From Bog-159 sp050008575 (GTDB lineage: Bacteria; Acidobacteriota; Terriglobia; Bryobacterales; Bryobacteraceae), in assembly GCA_050008575.1 (NCBI GenBank), contig JBEKMJ010000019.1:1-64000 (forward strand): a DNA stretch of 64,000 nt. The letters are read 5' to 3'. A program made the position numbers and the translations under genes. The notes beneath the pieces were generated by a model that saw only the letters and a program-made list of their open reading frames with translations, did not search any database and was not told the DNA's origin. This document shows positions 25,324 through 34,504 of the stretch, in pieces (position 1 is the first letter of the stretch; each line of letters begins with the position of its first letter).

Positions 25324-26934
25324 CTACTTTTCCTGCCGCAATTCCTCCCATCGCCGCAACAGTTTCTTGCCTTCTTCTTCGTGGCCGGATTGGATGAGCG
25401 TGCGGCCTAGCAGATAATGCGCCGAGGCGTTGTTCGGGTCCATCTGCAAGGCACGGCGCAACATGCGTTCGGCTTCGGGCAAGTCCCCCTGCTTCAGATA
25501 TGTCTTGCCCAACAGGATATACGGCCCACTATAGGTCGGGTCCAGCCACACCGCGCGCTGCAGCGGGGGAACGGCGTGTTCCCAGTCCTCGCGCCGGGTG
25601 TAGGCGTCGCCCAGCCGGTAGTAGGCCATCGCAAAACCGGGGTTGATCGCGATCTCCCGATTGAACTCAGCCACGGCGCGGTCGATTTGGGCGCGATAGA
25701 TGGCGATTTCGCCGAGCATATGGTGCGCTTCCGGAAGTTTCGGCTCGCGCGCCAGGGCCGTCTCCAGCTCGGCTTGCGCCTCGTCTTCCAGCTCCAGCCG
25801 GATCAGCATATGTGCCGTGACCAGGCGGGCCGCGCCGGACTCTGGCGCCACGCCGTATAGATCGGCAAACGCGGCCCGCGCCTTAGGAACCTGCTGCGTT
25901 TGCAGGTAGCTGTTTCCGAGCACGAAAGACAGCTCGTTATTACGGGCGCCGGCCGCGCTTGCTTTCTCGAGCCAGGGGATGGCCTCGGGGATGTGCCCCG
26001 CCAGATACTCGCTGCGCCCGATCATCTGCAGAGTTTCGCGATATTGCGGGCTGGCCTCGGGCATGGCTGGCATGGCCTCTTTCAGGGCTTCTTTTAGAGC
26101 CAGTGCCGCCGCGGCGTAGTCGTGCCTGCGGTAGCTCGCCAAGCCGCGAAGGTAGGCGGGGCTGGGTGCTGGAGCTACCGCTCCCTGACGGTCGCGGCTC
26201 GGTAACGCGGGTGGTGGCGCGGACGGTGACGCGGACGGTAACGTGGGCGCTGGCTCGCGTTTCGGCGCCGCCTGCTCCAATAGCTGCCGAATGGCCCGAT
26301 CTTGCGGGTCCATTTGGAGCGCATGGCGCAGGGCCCCCTCCGCGTCGCCCGCGTCGCCACGCTTGAGATATGCCTTGCCGATCAGCGTGTAAGGCCCGCT
26401 GTGGTTGGGATTCAACCAGATCGAGCGCTCCAGGACCGCGATCGCACGATCCCAATCGCCGCGCTTCTCGTACGCATCGCCGAGCCGGTAGTAGGCCATC
26501 GAGAAGCTGGGATTGATATCGATCTCTTTCTGCAATTCGGCAACAGCGGAAGCGTCGTCACCTCCGGACAGCGCCTCGCCTAGAACGTAGTGCGCCTGCG
26601 GGATGTGCGGGTCCATTTCCAGTGCGTGGCCGGCTTCCGTTGCCGCGCCCGGCGCCAGCTTCGCCCGCAGCATCATCCCGGCGGCCAGTAAGTGCGCCGC
26701 CGCGGAATCGGGCGCAACCTGAAAGAGGGCCGCGAAGGTCTGTATGGCTTTCGCGTCCTGGTGCGCCTGCAGGCAGGCATTTCCCAGCATGTACTGCGCC
26801 ACCAGCGCCTGGGAGCCGCCGGACGCAGCCTTTTCAAAAAATGGGATGGCTTCCGCGTAGCGACGCTCGCTGTACGCCTGCACGCCCGACTGGTATGCGC
26901 TCGCCTGTAAGAAAAAGAGCAGCAGCGGTCCCAT
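25324..26934 (-). CDS. TPR protein with internal duplication
   Basis: 536 aa. A short hydrophobic start (MGPLLLFFLQASA) suggests export. Residues about 12-225 and 275-535 are two copies of the same TPR block: HYVLGEALSGGDDASAVAEL pairs with HHMLGEIAIYRAQIDRAVAE, and SMAYYRLGDAYEKRGDWDRA with AMAYYRLGDAYTRREDWEHA. The Pro/Ser/Ala-rich linker (about 225-260) contains PSRDRQGAVAPAPS, translated from a family B repeat. The gene starts two bases after the stop of the cytochrome/TPR gene, so they form an operon. It is probably a periplasmic scaffold. Confidence 0.8.
   Translation of the reverse strand: MGPLLLFFLQASAYQSGVQAYSERRYAEAIPFFEKAASGGSQALVAQYMLGNACLQAHQDAKAIQTFAALFQVAPDSAAAHLLAAGMMLRAKLAPGAATEAGHALEMDPHIPQAHYVLGEALSGGDDASAVAELQKEIDINPSFSMAYYRLGDAYEKRGDWDRAIAVLERSIWLNPNHSGPYTLIGKAYLKRGDAGDAEGALRHALQMDPQDRAIRQLLEQAAPKREPAPTLPSASPSAPPPALPSRDRQGAVAPAPSPAYLRGLASYRRHDYAAAALALKEALKEAMPAMPEASPQYRETLQMIGRSEYLAGHIPEAIPWLEKASAAGARNNELSFVLGNSYLQTQQVPKARAAFADLYGVAPESGAARLVTAHMLIRLELEDEAQAELETALAREPKLPEAHHMLGEIAIYRAQIDRAVAEFNREIAINPGFAMAYYRLGDAYTRREDWEHAVPPLQRAVWLDPTYSGPYILLGKTYLKQGDLPEAERMLRRALQMDPNNASAHYLLGRTLIQSGHEEEGKKLLRRWEELRQEK
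26178..26205. repeat. single arm of family B element inside a TPR gene
   Basis: CCGCTCCCTGACGGTCGCGG followed by CTCGGTAA matches the left arm of the family B elements at 54295 and 63738. Here it is in frame and encodes PSRDRQGAV in the linker between two TPR blocks, a position likely to tolerate insertion. Confidence 0.75.
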
Positions 26935-26936
26935 GC

Positions 26937-28841
26937 TTAGTGCTCCAACTTCTCCAAGTGCGCGCGGGCGGCCTGCAGATTGTGCCTGGCCGTCTCCAGA
27001 TTCGGATCGAGGCGCAGGGCGGCCTCGAATTCGGACACCGCTTCCCGGAAACGGCCGAGGCGGCCGAGCACTGCACCTAGATCGCTATGCAGCACGGCGT
27101 CGTCTTGGCGGAAGTCCAACGACTGGCGCAGGTGAGCGGCCGCCTCTTCGAGACTGCCCTGTTTAGTGCGCTCGTCGCCCCACAGCCGCAGCACTTCTCC
27201 CAGGTGCTGCCGTGCGCCCGGGTCGTTCGGATTCTCGGACAGCACTTGACGAAACTCGTCCGCAGCTTGTTTCCAGAGCCGTTGTTCGGCGAGCGCGTTG
27301 GCCAGGTTGTAGCGCGCGTTGGTGTAGCGCGGATTCGCTTTCAGGGCGCGTTCAAAGTAGCCGGCTGCCTCGGCCACATTGCCTGCCGACAGCAGCGCCG
27401 CGCCCAGCGTATTCAGCGCCACCGGATGATCGGGCCGCGCCGCGACCGCGCCGCGTAGGTAGGGCACGGCGTCCGCGCGATCGCCGCGGGCCAGCATGAC
27501 TGCGCCCAGGTTGAATTGCGACGTGAACTCCCCTGGATATTTTTCCAGCCGACGATGCATGATGGCTTCCTGCAGCTCCATCCGGCGGTCCTCGGCGCCG
27601 CGCGGCAGAACCTGGAGCCAAAGATGCGCCATCTCGTCGGTAGCCTGGTTCCCGCCGCGCACGCGCCTGGGAGGTTGATTGGGATTGCGCGGATTCGCGG
27701 CCGAGTTATCGTAATGGTAGCGCATCGAAACCACGGTTCCCTTGGGCAGAAATACGGGTTCTTTATAGCGGTAGACGGCTTGCCAATTGGGGTCCCAATC
27801 GGGAATGCGGATGAGCCAGTGGCGAGTCCCGCCGGGCAGTGTCGCGTAGCCTTCCAACAAGTGGCCCAGATAGTGGGCATGCGGGTAGACTGCGAGCACA
27901 TCCATGTCCATGGGCGCTACGAAGTCGTCACCGACCGGGAAGTCCGCATCGCCCGCCGGAATATCCAGCGCGCCGTCGCGCTCGAGTTGCAACAGCATGG
28001 GGTATTTTGTGGCGGGCTGATCCGTGAAGTACAAACCGACGGAGGGCCGCACCAGCTCGGGCTTGCCGGTCGGTTGCATGTGGACGTTCAGGACGAGATC
28101 GGCGCCGGGGTCCGCGCGCCAGGCCATGCCGGCGGGTTCGACCCAGGGAATCGCGCCGGGTTTCCAGAACAGAAAATGGCTGTCGGGATCGAAAGTGTCC
28201 GACTCGATGTTCAGGTCCATGCCGGGGAATCCCCCGCCGCGCGTCTTTTCCTGGATGCGCGCGGAATGGCTGCGATCGATGAGCACGTTCGCGTGATGTA
28301 CGGCGCGGATGTTGCCCGGCCGGATCTCGATGGCTTTCACCCACCTGGCAGCGCATGGCGCTGCCCCACATGTGGCCTTCAGCGGCAGCACGAAGTTCCA
28401 ATATTCGTCCGGACCACCGGCGGATAGCTGGTAAGGGGTGGCGGCTTCGATGACCTGATCCGGCTCGCCGAGCTGCCAGCCGGGAACGAACGTCGGAAGG
28501 GGAGGCGCGTCGGCCGGGGCGCCGGCGGGTGCGCCTTGCCGCACCCACTCCTCGATGGTCCGGATCTGCTCGTCCGTCAGGCGGCGCTCTTCCTGAAAAT
28601 CTCCGTAGCCCGCCTCGGGCAGCCAGGGCGGCATATATCGCCGCTTGGTGACCGCGACGATCTGCGAGCCACGCTTGCGCACGTCGGAGTAAGTGAGCAG
28701 CGAGAATGGGCCCGGCTCGCCCGGACGATGACACGGCGCGCACGCGCGGTAAACAATCGGCGCGATCTGTTTGTAGAACGCGATGGGCGCGGCCTGTGCG
28801 GCGCATGCGGCCAACGCCGGCACGGCTAACAGGCGGTGCAT
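26937..28841 (-). CDS. exported cytochrome c / copper-monooxygenase-like / TPR protein
   Basis: 634 aa from the ATG at 28841. A signal peptide (about 1-17) precedes one haem site CAPCH (about 34-38) in a cytochrome c domain, then a domain resembling ascorbate-dependent copper monooxygenases: HHANVLID, PHAHYLGHLLEGYATLPGG and VSMRYHYDNS supply candidate copper His residues. About 210 C-terminal residues are TPRs (ALNTLGAALLSAGNVAEAAG and similar). Such fusions are frequent in acidobacteria and planctomycetes; the substrate is unknown. A family A hairpin adds about eight residues (GAAPCAA) between two conserved strings. The gene is followed directly by the TPR gene. Confidence 0.82.
   Translation of the reverse strand: MHRLLAVPALAACAAQAAPIAFYKQIAPIVYRACAPCHRPGEPGPFSLLTYSDVRKRGSQIVAVTKRRYMPPWLPEAGYGDFQEERRLTDEQIRTIEEWVRQGAPAGAPADAPPLPTFVPGWQLGEPDQVIEAATPYQLSAGGPDEYWNFVLPLKATCGAAPCAARWVKAIEIRPGNIRAVHHANVLIDRSHSARIQEKTRGGGFPGMDLNIESDTFDPDSHFLFWKPGAIPWVEPAGMAWRADPGADLVLNVHMQPTGKPELVRPSVGLYFTDQPATKYPMLLQLERDGALDIPAGDADFPVGDDFVAPMDMDVLAVYPHAHYLGHLLEGYATLPGGTRHWLIRIPDWDPNWQAVYRYKEPVFLPKGTVVSMRYHYDNSAANPRNPNQPPRRVRGGNQATDEMAHLWLQVLPRGAEDRRMELQEAIMHRRLEKYPGEFTSQFNLGAVMLARGDRADAVPYLRGAVAARPDHPVALNTLGAALLSAGNVAEAAGYFERALKANPRYTNARYNLANALAEQRLWKQAADEFRQVLSENPNDPGARQHLGEVLRLWGDERTKQGSLEEAAAHLRQSLDFRQDDAVLHSDLGAVLGRLGRFREAVSEFEAALRLDPNLETARHNLQAARAHLEKLEH
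28347..28369. repeat. family A hairpin inside the cytochrome/oxygenase gene
   Basis: GGCAGCGC-ATG-GCGCTGCC plus CCAC, a perfect 8-bp stem. In the minus-strand reading frame it encodes CGAAPCAA (about residues 157-165), between VLPLKAT and RWVKAIEI. The same module lies between genes at 33447-33465. Confidence 0.8.
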
Positions 28842-28879
28842 GGACACATTATCGCAGAGACCAGCTTTCACTCGACGTG

Positions 28880-29069
28880 GTGGGGCAGGACTCCAGTCCT
28901 GCGCGGGTTCTCCAGAACCCGCTCCTGGCGAGCGTAGCTCGCCCAGCACAGGCTTTAGCCTGTGCTCCGCACAGGCTACCAGCGGGGCTGAAGCCCCGCG
29001 CCGGCTAAAGCCCGCCCTCCAATTCCAGCTCCAGCAAATGTAGAACTCCAGGCACAGGCTTAGCCTGTG
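28880..29069. repeat. largest family A hairpin array
   Basis: GTGGGGCAGGAC starts an array of GCAGGAC-TCCA-GTCCTGC, GCGGGTTC-TCCA-GAACCCGC, GGCGAGC-GTA-GCTCGCC, GCACAGGC-TTTA-GCCTGTGC (28946-28965), GCGGGGC-TGAA-GCCCCGC (28982-28999), GGC-TAAA-GCC and, after a gap, CACAGGC-TTA-GCCTGTG (29053-29069). It occupies the divergent interval between the cytochrome gene and the first thioredoxin gene, where both promoters must lie. Confidence 0.88.
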
Positions 29070-29121
29070 AAAGGCGATCCCCGCTCCCCCGGGTGTACAC
29101 TGCAATACAAGGAGACTCCGC

Positions 29122-31239
29122 ATGCGCAACCTAGCCGCTGTCCTGCTAGCCGCCCTTTTCCCGGCGCTGTTTGCCCAATCGCCGCCCCCAGTCCCGGGCT
29201 GTGAAACTCTGCCCCAGGTCCGTCGGGAGCTCGAAGACAAGCTCGGCAACAGAGTTGTCGAAAATATGAAGGGCGCCGACCAAAGGCCGCTCGAACGCCA
29301 GGTCCTCGGCGATCTGATCGCCCGCTATCCGCTTGAGCTGGCGCCCCACCGCCGCCTGATCCAGGACACCCGCTGGATGGACCCCGAGGCCTATCCGGCT
29401 TTAGTTGACAGTTACGTCAAACAGGCCGAGCAACACCCCGACGATCCCGTGGCCCTGTATCTGGCGGCCGTGGTGTTGAACGGCAAAGACACGCCGCGCG
29501 GCATTCAGTTGCTCGAACGAGCCAAATCCAAAGCGCCGGATTTTGCCTGGCCCGACGCCACCCTGGCCGGCATCCACGCCGGAGGAAAACTCGTCGACAA
29601 GAAGAAAGCGGCGGCGGAAATCGCGGCGTTCTTCACCATCTGCCCATCCTCTGCCGACGGCCGCGCCCAATGGACGTTGAACCAGGCCGGCGGCGTGGAA
29701 CTGCAAGCACGCGTCGCCGTCGCCATGCGCGCGCGGCTGGCAAGAGAGACCGACCCAAAACAACTCGAGAGTTACTCCACATTATGGGGCCTGGAATTCC
29801 GCACCCGCCCGCCCCAGGAACACGACGCGCTCCGCAAGCAGGTGGCCGAGGATCTGAAGCGTCTGGAATCCATGAACCCGAAACCCGATGCTGAGTGGCT
29901 CGCCTTCCTCAAGGATGGCTACAAGCAAAGCGGCGCAACGGCGGAAACGGTCGCCGCCATGGAAGACCGCGTCATGCAGGCGTTTCCGCATTCCGAGGAA
30001 GCCTATGACATCGCCACTGACCGGTGGAAGAAAGGCCACAAAGAACCTGAAGACCAAAGCGACGCGGCGGCCTGGAACAAGTACAACGCCGAACACTATG
30101 CGGCAGTCAAGGGTTGGATGACGCAGTTCACCGAAAACCGGTTTGTGCAACACGACCTTTGGTTCTACACCATTTCCGGCGATCGCGACCTATCCGAAAA
30201 GGAACTGCTGCAGGCATTCGACGACCACGTCGCGGAGATTACCCAAGAATATGAACAGCCTTCCTCGTGGGGTTATCTTGGTGCGGCGGGCTTCCTGGTG
30301 GAGCACAAATGGCAACCCGAGCGCGCCATCGAACTGGCTCGCCAAGGCGGGAAGTGGGCCGCCATCCAGCGCCGGATCAACAGCAGCGACAACGACTCGG
30401 AGGATGACGCCAAGATGCGTAAGGAGCAAGCCATCTCTCAAGAACAAACGATGGCCGGAGTGATCCTGCGCGCCGCCCGCCTGGCTGGCAAGCCCGAAGA
30501 GGCTAACCCCTGGAAAGCCTCCGTCGAAGGCCCGCCCCCGGACGACGTCAAATACCTGTCGGATTACTGGGTGAATCGCGCCCGACTCGCGGCGCTCGAG
30601 GGCCGCAAAGCCGACGCCCTGACTTTCTATCAACAGGCCCTCTTCACCCGCCAGCAAACTCCGCGGCCGTATCACGGCCGCCTCACCGACGATCTGATCG
30701 ACGAAGCCAGCGCCGTGTGGAAGGATACCGGCGGTACCGACGCGGCCTGGAATGTCTGGAAGACACCTCCCGCCGGCAAAGTCCAGGAACTCGCGGAAGG
30801 CCGCTGGGAGAAAGCCACCAAAACCATGCCGTCCTTCGAACTGGCCGACCTCGCGGGCAAAACGTGGCGTCTGAAGAACCTCGAAGGGAAATCCGTGTTG
30901 ATCAATGTCTGGGCCACCTGGTGCGGCCCCTGCCAGTCGGAATTGCCCCATCTGCAAAAGCTGTATGAGAACACCAAGGACAAATCCGGCTTGCAGATTG
31001 TGACGTTCAACATCGACCAGGATCTCGGCTTAGTCGCGCCGTTCGTAAAGGAGAAGGGCTTCACCTTCCCGGTGCTGCCGGCCTACAGTTTTGTGCTGGC
31101 GCTGCTCGATGGGATCGCCATTCCGCAAAACTGGATTCTCGATCCGAAGGGCGCCTGGCGGTGGAGTCAATTGGGCTTCGACGCCTCCGACGCGCAATGG
31201 GCCGACACCGTGCTCGCCAAGCTCGGAGCTGTCCAATGA
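29122..31239 (+). CDS. exported TPR-like/thioredoxin (TlpA-type) protein 1
   Basis: 705 aa. AAGGAG seven bases upstream and a signal peptide (MRNLAAVLLAALFPALFAQ) support the start. An alpha-helical region of about 540 residues with TPR-like pairs is followed by a TlpA/ResA-type thioredoxin domain (about 570-705), with the redox motif WCGPC at 600-604 inside VWATWCGPCQSELPHLQKLY and the cis-Pro region VLPAYSFV/IPQNWILD. It is likely a periplasmic thiol-disulphide oxidoreductase with a protein-binding N-terminus. The next gene is a close paralogue overlapping the stop. Confidence 0.87.
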   Translation: MRNLAAVLLAALFPALFAQSPPPVPGCETLPQVRRELEDKLGNRVVENMKGADQRPLERQVLGDLIARYPLELAPHRRLIQDTRWMDPEAYPALVDSYVKQAEQHPDDPVALYLAAVVLNGKDTPRGIQLLERAKSKAPDFAWPDATLAGIHAGGKLVDKKKAAAEIAAFFTICPSSADGRAQWTLNQAGGVELQARVAVAMRARLARETDPKQLESYSTLWGLEFRTRPPQEHDALRKQVAEDLKRLESMNPKPDAEWLAFLKDGYKQSGATAETVAAMEDRVMQAFPHSEEAYDIATDRWKKGHKEPEDQSDAAAWNKYNAEHYAAVKGWMTQFTENRFVQHDLWFYTISGDRDLSEKELLQAFDDHVAEITQEYEQPSSWGYLGAAGFLVEHKWQPERAIELARQGGKWAAIQRRINSSDNDSEDDAKMRKEQAISQEQTMAGVILRAARLAGKPEEANPWKASVEGPPPDDVKYLSDYWVNRARLAALEGRKADALTFYQQALFTRQQTPRPYHGRLTDDLIDEASAVWKDTGGTDAAWNVWKTPPAGKVQELAEGRWEKATKTMPSFELADLAGKTWRLKNLEGKSVLINVWATWCGPCQSELPHLQKLYENTKDKSGLQIVTFNIDQDLGLVAPFVKEKGFTFPVLPAYSFVLALLDGIAIPQNWILDPKGAWRWSQLGFDASDAQWADTVLAKLGAVQ

Positions 31240-33422
31240 AATCGTGGGGCGGCGCCATGCGCCGCCATCGCTGGGCTTTAGCCCCGCTGCTCATCGCCCT
31301 CTGCCCGGCGCTGTACGCCCAATGCGAGCCGAGCCCCGAAGTCCGCCGGATCTTGCGGGATAAGCTCTCCGAAAAAGCGCTCCAGGAAATGAAGTTCACC
31401 GTCCGCGTGGCCTTCCGCCGCCAAGTCCTGGAAGAACTGATCGCCAAATACCCACGGGAAGTAGAGCCGTATCGCCGCCTCATCCAAGTCACCAAACAAG
31501 AAGACATCGATAGCTATCCGGCACTCGTGGATCGCTATCGGAAACAAGCCGAACAGCGTCCCGGCGACCCCCTGGCGCTCTACATCGCCGGACTCTCCCT
31601 ATCCGGCACGGACACTCCGCAAAGTATCCGGCTCCTGGAACAGTCCCGCTCCCGATCCCCGGGTTTCCCCTGGCCGGCGCTGGAATTGGCGCATATCTAT
31701 TCGCCGGGCGCCAAGCGGGTGGACCAGAACAAAGCGGCCGGCGAGATTACCGCCTTCTTTGCGGCCTGCCCGTCATCCACCGACGCCGAAGCGCAGCGGC
31801 GCCTGGATCGCGCCGGCTCGAAGGAACTGCAGGCGCGCGTCGCGGCTGCCCTCCGCGCGCGGCTCGCCACGGAAACCGATGCGGATCGGCTGAAGGACTA
31901 CAAGACGCTTTGGGGACTCGAATTCCGTACCATCCCTCCGGCCGAGCACGCCGCCCTGCGCAAGCAAGTCGCCGCCGACCTGCAGCGGCTCGAATCGCTC
32001 AATCACGAGCCCGATGCCGCGTGGCTGGTTTTCCTGAAGGACGGCGCCAAGCAAAGTGGCGCATCGCCCGAAACCGTCACAGCCATGGAAGACCGCGTGA
32101 TCCAGGCGTTCCCGCATTCCGACGAGGCTTACCGCATCGTGAGCGATCACTGGGATAAGTCCCACAAGGAACCGGAGGATCGGAAGGACACGGTTGCATG
32201 GGACAAATACAATCGTGAGTACGATGAGGCGCTCAAAGGGTGGGTGGCCCGGTTCACGGATTCCCGGGAACTGCAGCACGTAGTCCCCTTCGACGCTATA
32301 TGCGACGAGCCCGACGTGCCGGCGGAAGCAGGACTGCGCGCGTTGGACGATTACCTCAAGTATGTAGGCGACTACCAGCCGCCCTCCTTCAGTACCTATC
32401 TCCAGGCCGCTGAGTTTCTGGTCGACCACAAGTGGCAGCCGCAACGCGCGCTCGACCTTTTGCGGGGTTTTGACAAGCTGATGGACCAGTGGCACGCGCT
32501 CGTGTGGAGCGACAATCTCACGGCCGAGCTAGAGGAGATGTGGACGTATAACGAAGCGATCCGGCGGCAGGCCGCGGCCGGCTATGTGCTGGTAGCCGCC
32601 AGGCTTGCCGAACAACCGCATGCAGCCGACCGCGTGCAGGCGTTCGTCGAGCGCGAGCTTCCGCCTAAGAGTTCGCCATGGATCCAGCCCCTATATTGGC
32701 AGAACCGCGGCAGTTTGGCGGCACTCCAAGGGAGTAAAGCCGACGCGTTGACCTATTACCAGAAGGCCCTGCACGCCCGCAAGGGTCCTCCGGAATTTTA
32801 CCAGGGGCATCGTGTCCACGATGCCCTGATGGACGAAGCCCGTGCGCTGTGGCAACAATTGGGCGGCACCGAGACCGCCTGGAAACTCTGGAGCACACCG
32901 CCCGCCGCCAAAATCCAGGAGCAAGCCGAAAGCGGGTTTAAGAATCCTGGGAAGACCATGCCTGCGTTCGAACTGGCGGATCTCTCCGGCAAGACCTGGC
33001 GCCTCAAGGATCTCGCCGGCCGGGCCGTCCTGATCAATGTGTGGGCCACCTGGTGCGGTCCCTGCCAAAGGGAATTGCCGCACCTCGAAAAGCTGTATGA
33101 GAAGGTGAAAGACCGTTCGGACCTGCAGATCCTGACGCTCACCATCGACGAAGATCTCGGCGCGGTAGCTCCGTTCATGCAGGAGAGGGGCTACAACTTT
33201 CCCGTGCTGCCGGCGTACACCTTCGTCACCGGACTCCTGGATGTGGTAGCCATACCGCAGAACTGGATCGTGGATGCAAAAGGCGAGTGGCGCTGGACCG
33301 GCGCACCCGCGGTTCCGGATGCGGAGTGGGAAGCGGCCATGCTCAAGCAACTCGAATCCGCCACCGTTCACGCATCGCCAGAATCGCCCACGGCGCTGAA
33401 ACCAAACGCTCCATCCCAATAA
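31236..33422 (+). CDS. exported TPR-like/thioredoxin (TlpA-type) protein 2
   Basis: 728 aa, a paralogue of the preceding protein along its whole length. Its ATG overlaps the upstream stop (ATGA), so translation is coupled. WCGPC lies at 606-610. The signal peptide is odd: residues 3-15 (SWGGAMRRHRWAL) are encoded by two family A hairpins, which supply the positive n-region (RRHR) before PLLIALCPALYAQ. A start at the internal ATG (31257) would also give a usable signal. The pair may act on different clients or as a heterodimer. Confidence 0.86.
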   Translation: MKSWGGAMRRHRWALAPLLIALCPALYAQCEPSPEVRRILRDKLSEKALQEMKFTVRVAFRRQVLEELIAKYPREVEPYRRLIQVTKQEDIDSYPALVDRYRKQAEQRPGDPLALYIAGLSLSGTDTPQSIRLLEQSRSRSPGFPWPALELAHIYSPGAKRVDQNKAAGEITAFFAACPSSTDAEAQRRLDRAGSKELQARVAAALRARLATETDADRLKDYKTLWGLEFRTIPPAEHAALRKQVAADLQRLESLNHEPDAAWLVFLKDGAKQSGASPETVTAMEDRVIQAFPHSDEAYRIVSDHWDKSHKEPEDRKDTVAWDKYNREYDEALKGWVARFTDSRELQHVVPFDAICDEPDVPAEAGLRALDDYLKYVGDYQPPSFSTYLQAAEFLVDHKWQPQRALDLLRGFDKLMDQWHALVWSDNLTAELEEMWTYNEAIRRQAAAGYVLVAARLAEQPHAADRVQAFVERELPPKSSPWIQPLYWQNRGSLAALQGSKADALTYYQKALHARKGPPEFYQGHRVHDALMDEARALWQQLGGTETAWKLWSTPPAAKIQEQAESGFKNPGKTMPAFELADLSGKTWRLKDLAGRAVLINVWATWCGPCQRELPHLEKLYEKVKDRSDLQILTLTIDEDLGAVAPFMQERGYNFPVLPAYTFVTGLLDVVAIPQNWIVDAKGEWRWTGAPAVPDAEWEAAMLKQLESATVHASPESPTALKPNAPSQ
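31244..31284. repeat. family A hairpins forming a signal-peptide n-region
   Basis: GTGG then GGCGGCGC-CAT-GCGCCGCC (31248-31266), followed by GGGC-TTTA-GCCC (31273-31284). Both are perfect palindromes and both are translated, starting three codons into the second thioredoxin gene. Confidence 0.8.
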
Positions 33423-33446
33423 TTCCGCCCGCCTCTTTTCGGGTAG

Positions 33447-33465
33447 GGCAGCGCCATGCGCTGCC
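33447..33465. repeat. family A hairpin after the thioredoxin pair
   Basis: GGCAGCGC-CAT-GCGCTGCC, a perfect 8-bp stem 25 bases after the stop of the second thioredoxin gene and 16 bases before the end of the convergent pseudogene. A terminator-like position. Confidence 0.75.
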
Positions 33466-33480
33466 TCCGCCGCGCCCTCA

Positions 33481-34501
33481 TCACAACAACTCCTCCAAAT
33501 GCGCATACATCGCAATCACCGGGTCCGCGGAACGCCGCAACTCGCGCACCGTCGCCTGCATCCCCGCCGCATCGCCAAAGCTGTGGATGATCAACGTGTG
33601 CACCGGATAGAACCACTCCACGCGGTGGTCGCGCTCCGGACCGATGGGAGCCACGCTGAACAGGTCGCTATAGAAACGGCTCCGCCAGGTATTGCCGCAG
33701 TTTGCCGCTCCATTCGCTCGACGCTTTCTGCTCGGCAGTCAGGCCGTAACCGTTCGGCCCCACAATCAAATCCCTGAACTGCGCGGCAAGCTGCCGGCAC
33801 TGCGGCGATTCGCATTGGCCTGCCGGAAAACGAGCGATCGTCGCCCGTAAGCTGCGTCAGCGCGCCCACGAACGAATCCACCAGTGCCTCGAACTGCGCC
33901 GGTTTCAACGATGTGCCGGCCAGCATGCGCGCGACGGGCGCTACCTGCGCCGGCGACGACATTCCGGTAGTGTAACCGAGCAGCAGTTGGAACGGCTCTT
34001 CGTCGGCCGCCTCCTTGGCGCTGAATGCCCGCGCCGCCACTTCACCCGCCGTGGCATAGAAAATGGATGGATCGTAGACCAGCGCATCTTCGCAAGAAAG
34101 CCGCGGAATCCGTGGCGCCGGAATCTCGCCAAACAGCTCGCGCGCCTTCTTGTAATCTATGGCGAACATCGCATGCACTGCCCCGGCATTGCAGTGTGCA
34201 CGCATCCAGGCCCTGCGCGTAGGTTTTGTCGGAACACGCTGCCCGGCGATCCCGTCCAGTTGCGGCGCGCAAACGGCTCTTGTGCACTGGCCGCCAGGTT
34301 GAACGCGTCCTCCAGGATCTCGCGCTTCCACTTAACATCCGTAACCGTGGACGAGCCTGCGGTCCGCAGTAATGCGTCAGCGGCGAATTCGGGAGGCAGC
34401 GACCGCGCGCGATCGGTCAGATCGGCGAAAATCGACCGGTGCGTCGTTGCGGATACAGTTGCGCTGAGCCAGGCGAAGAACAGCAAGCGGAGCCAGCGCA
34501 T
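33481..34501 (-). pseudogene. secreted unknown protein broken by several frameshifts
   Basis: Start MRWLRLLFFAWLSATVSATT is a clear signal peptide, then FADLTDRARSLPPEFAADAL. The frame breaks near 34230 and again near 34190, resumes with VHAMFAIDYKKARELFGEIP, breaks near 33830, resumes as GPNGYGLTAEQKASSEWSGK, breaks near 33680, and ends DPVIAMYAHLEELL at 33481. Joining the pieces gives an uninterrupted protein of about 335 residues, so the gene was recently intact. The protein looks like a helical secreted family seen in acidobacteria, but I cannot name it. Confidence 0.75.
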
Positions 34502-34504
34502 ACC

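Noticed and set aside
28880..29069. Simple rho-independent terminators
   Set aside because: Up to seven hairpins in tandem lack U-tracts and lie in a divergent promoter region, and similar units occur inside coding regions, so termination cannot be their general role.
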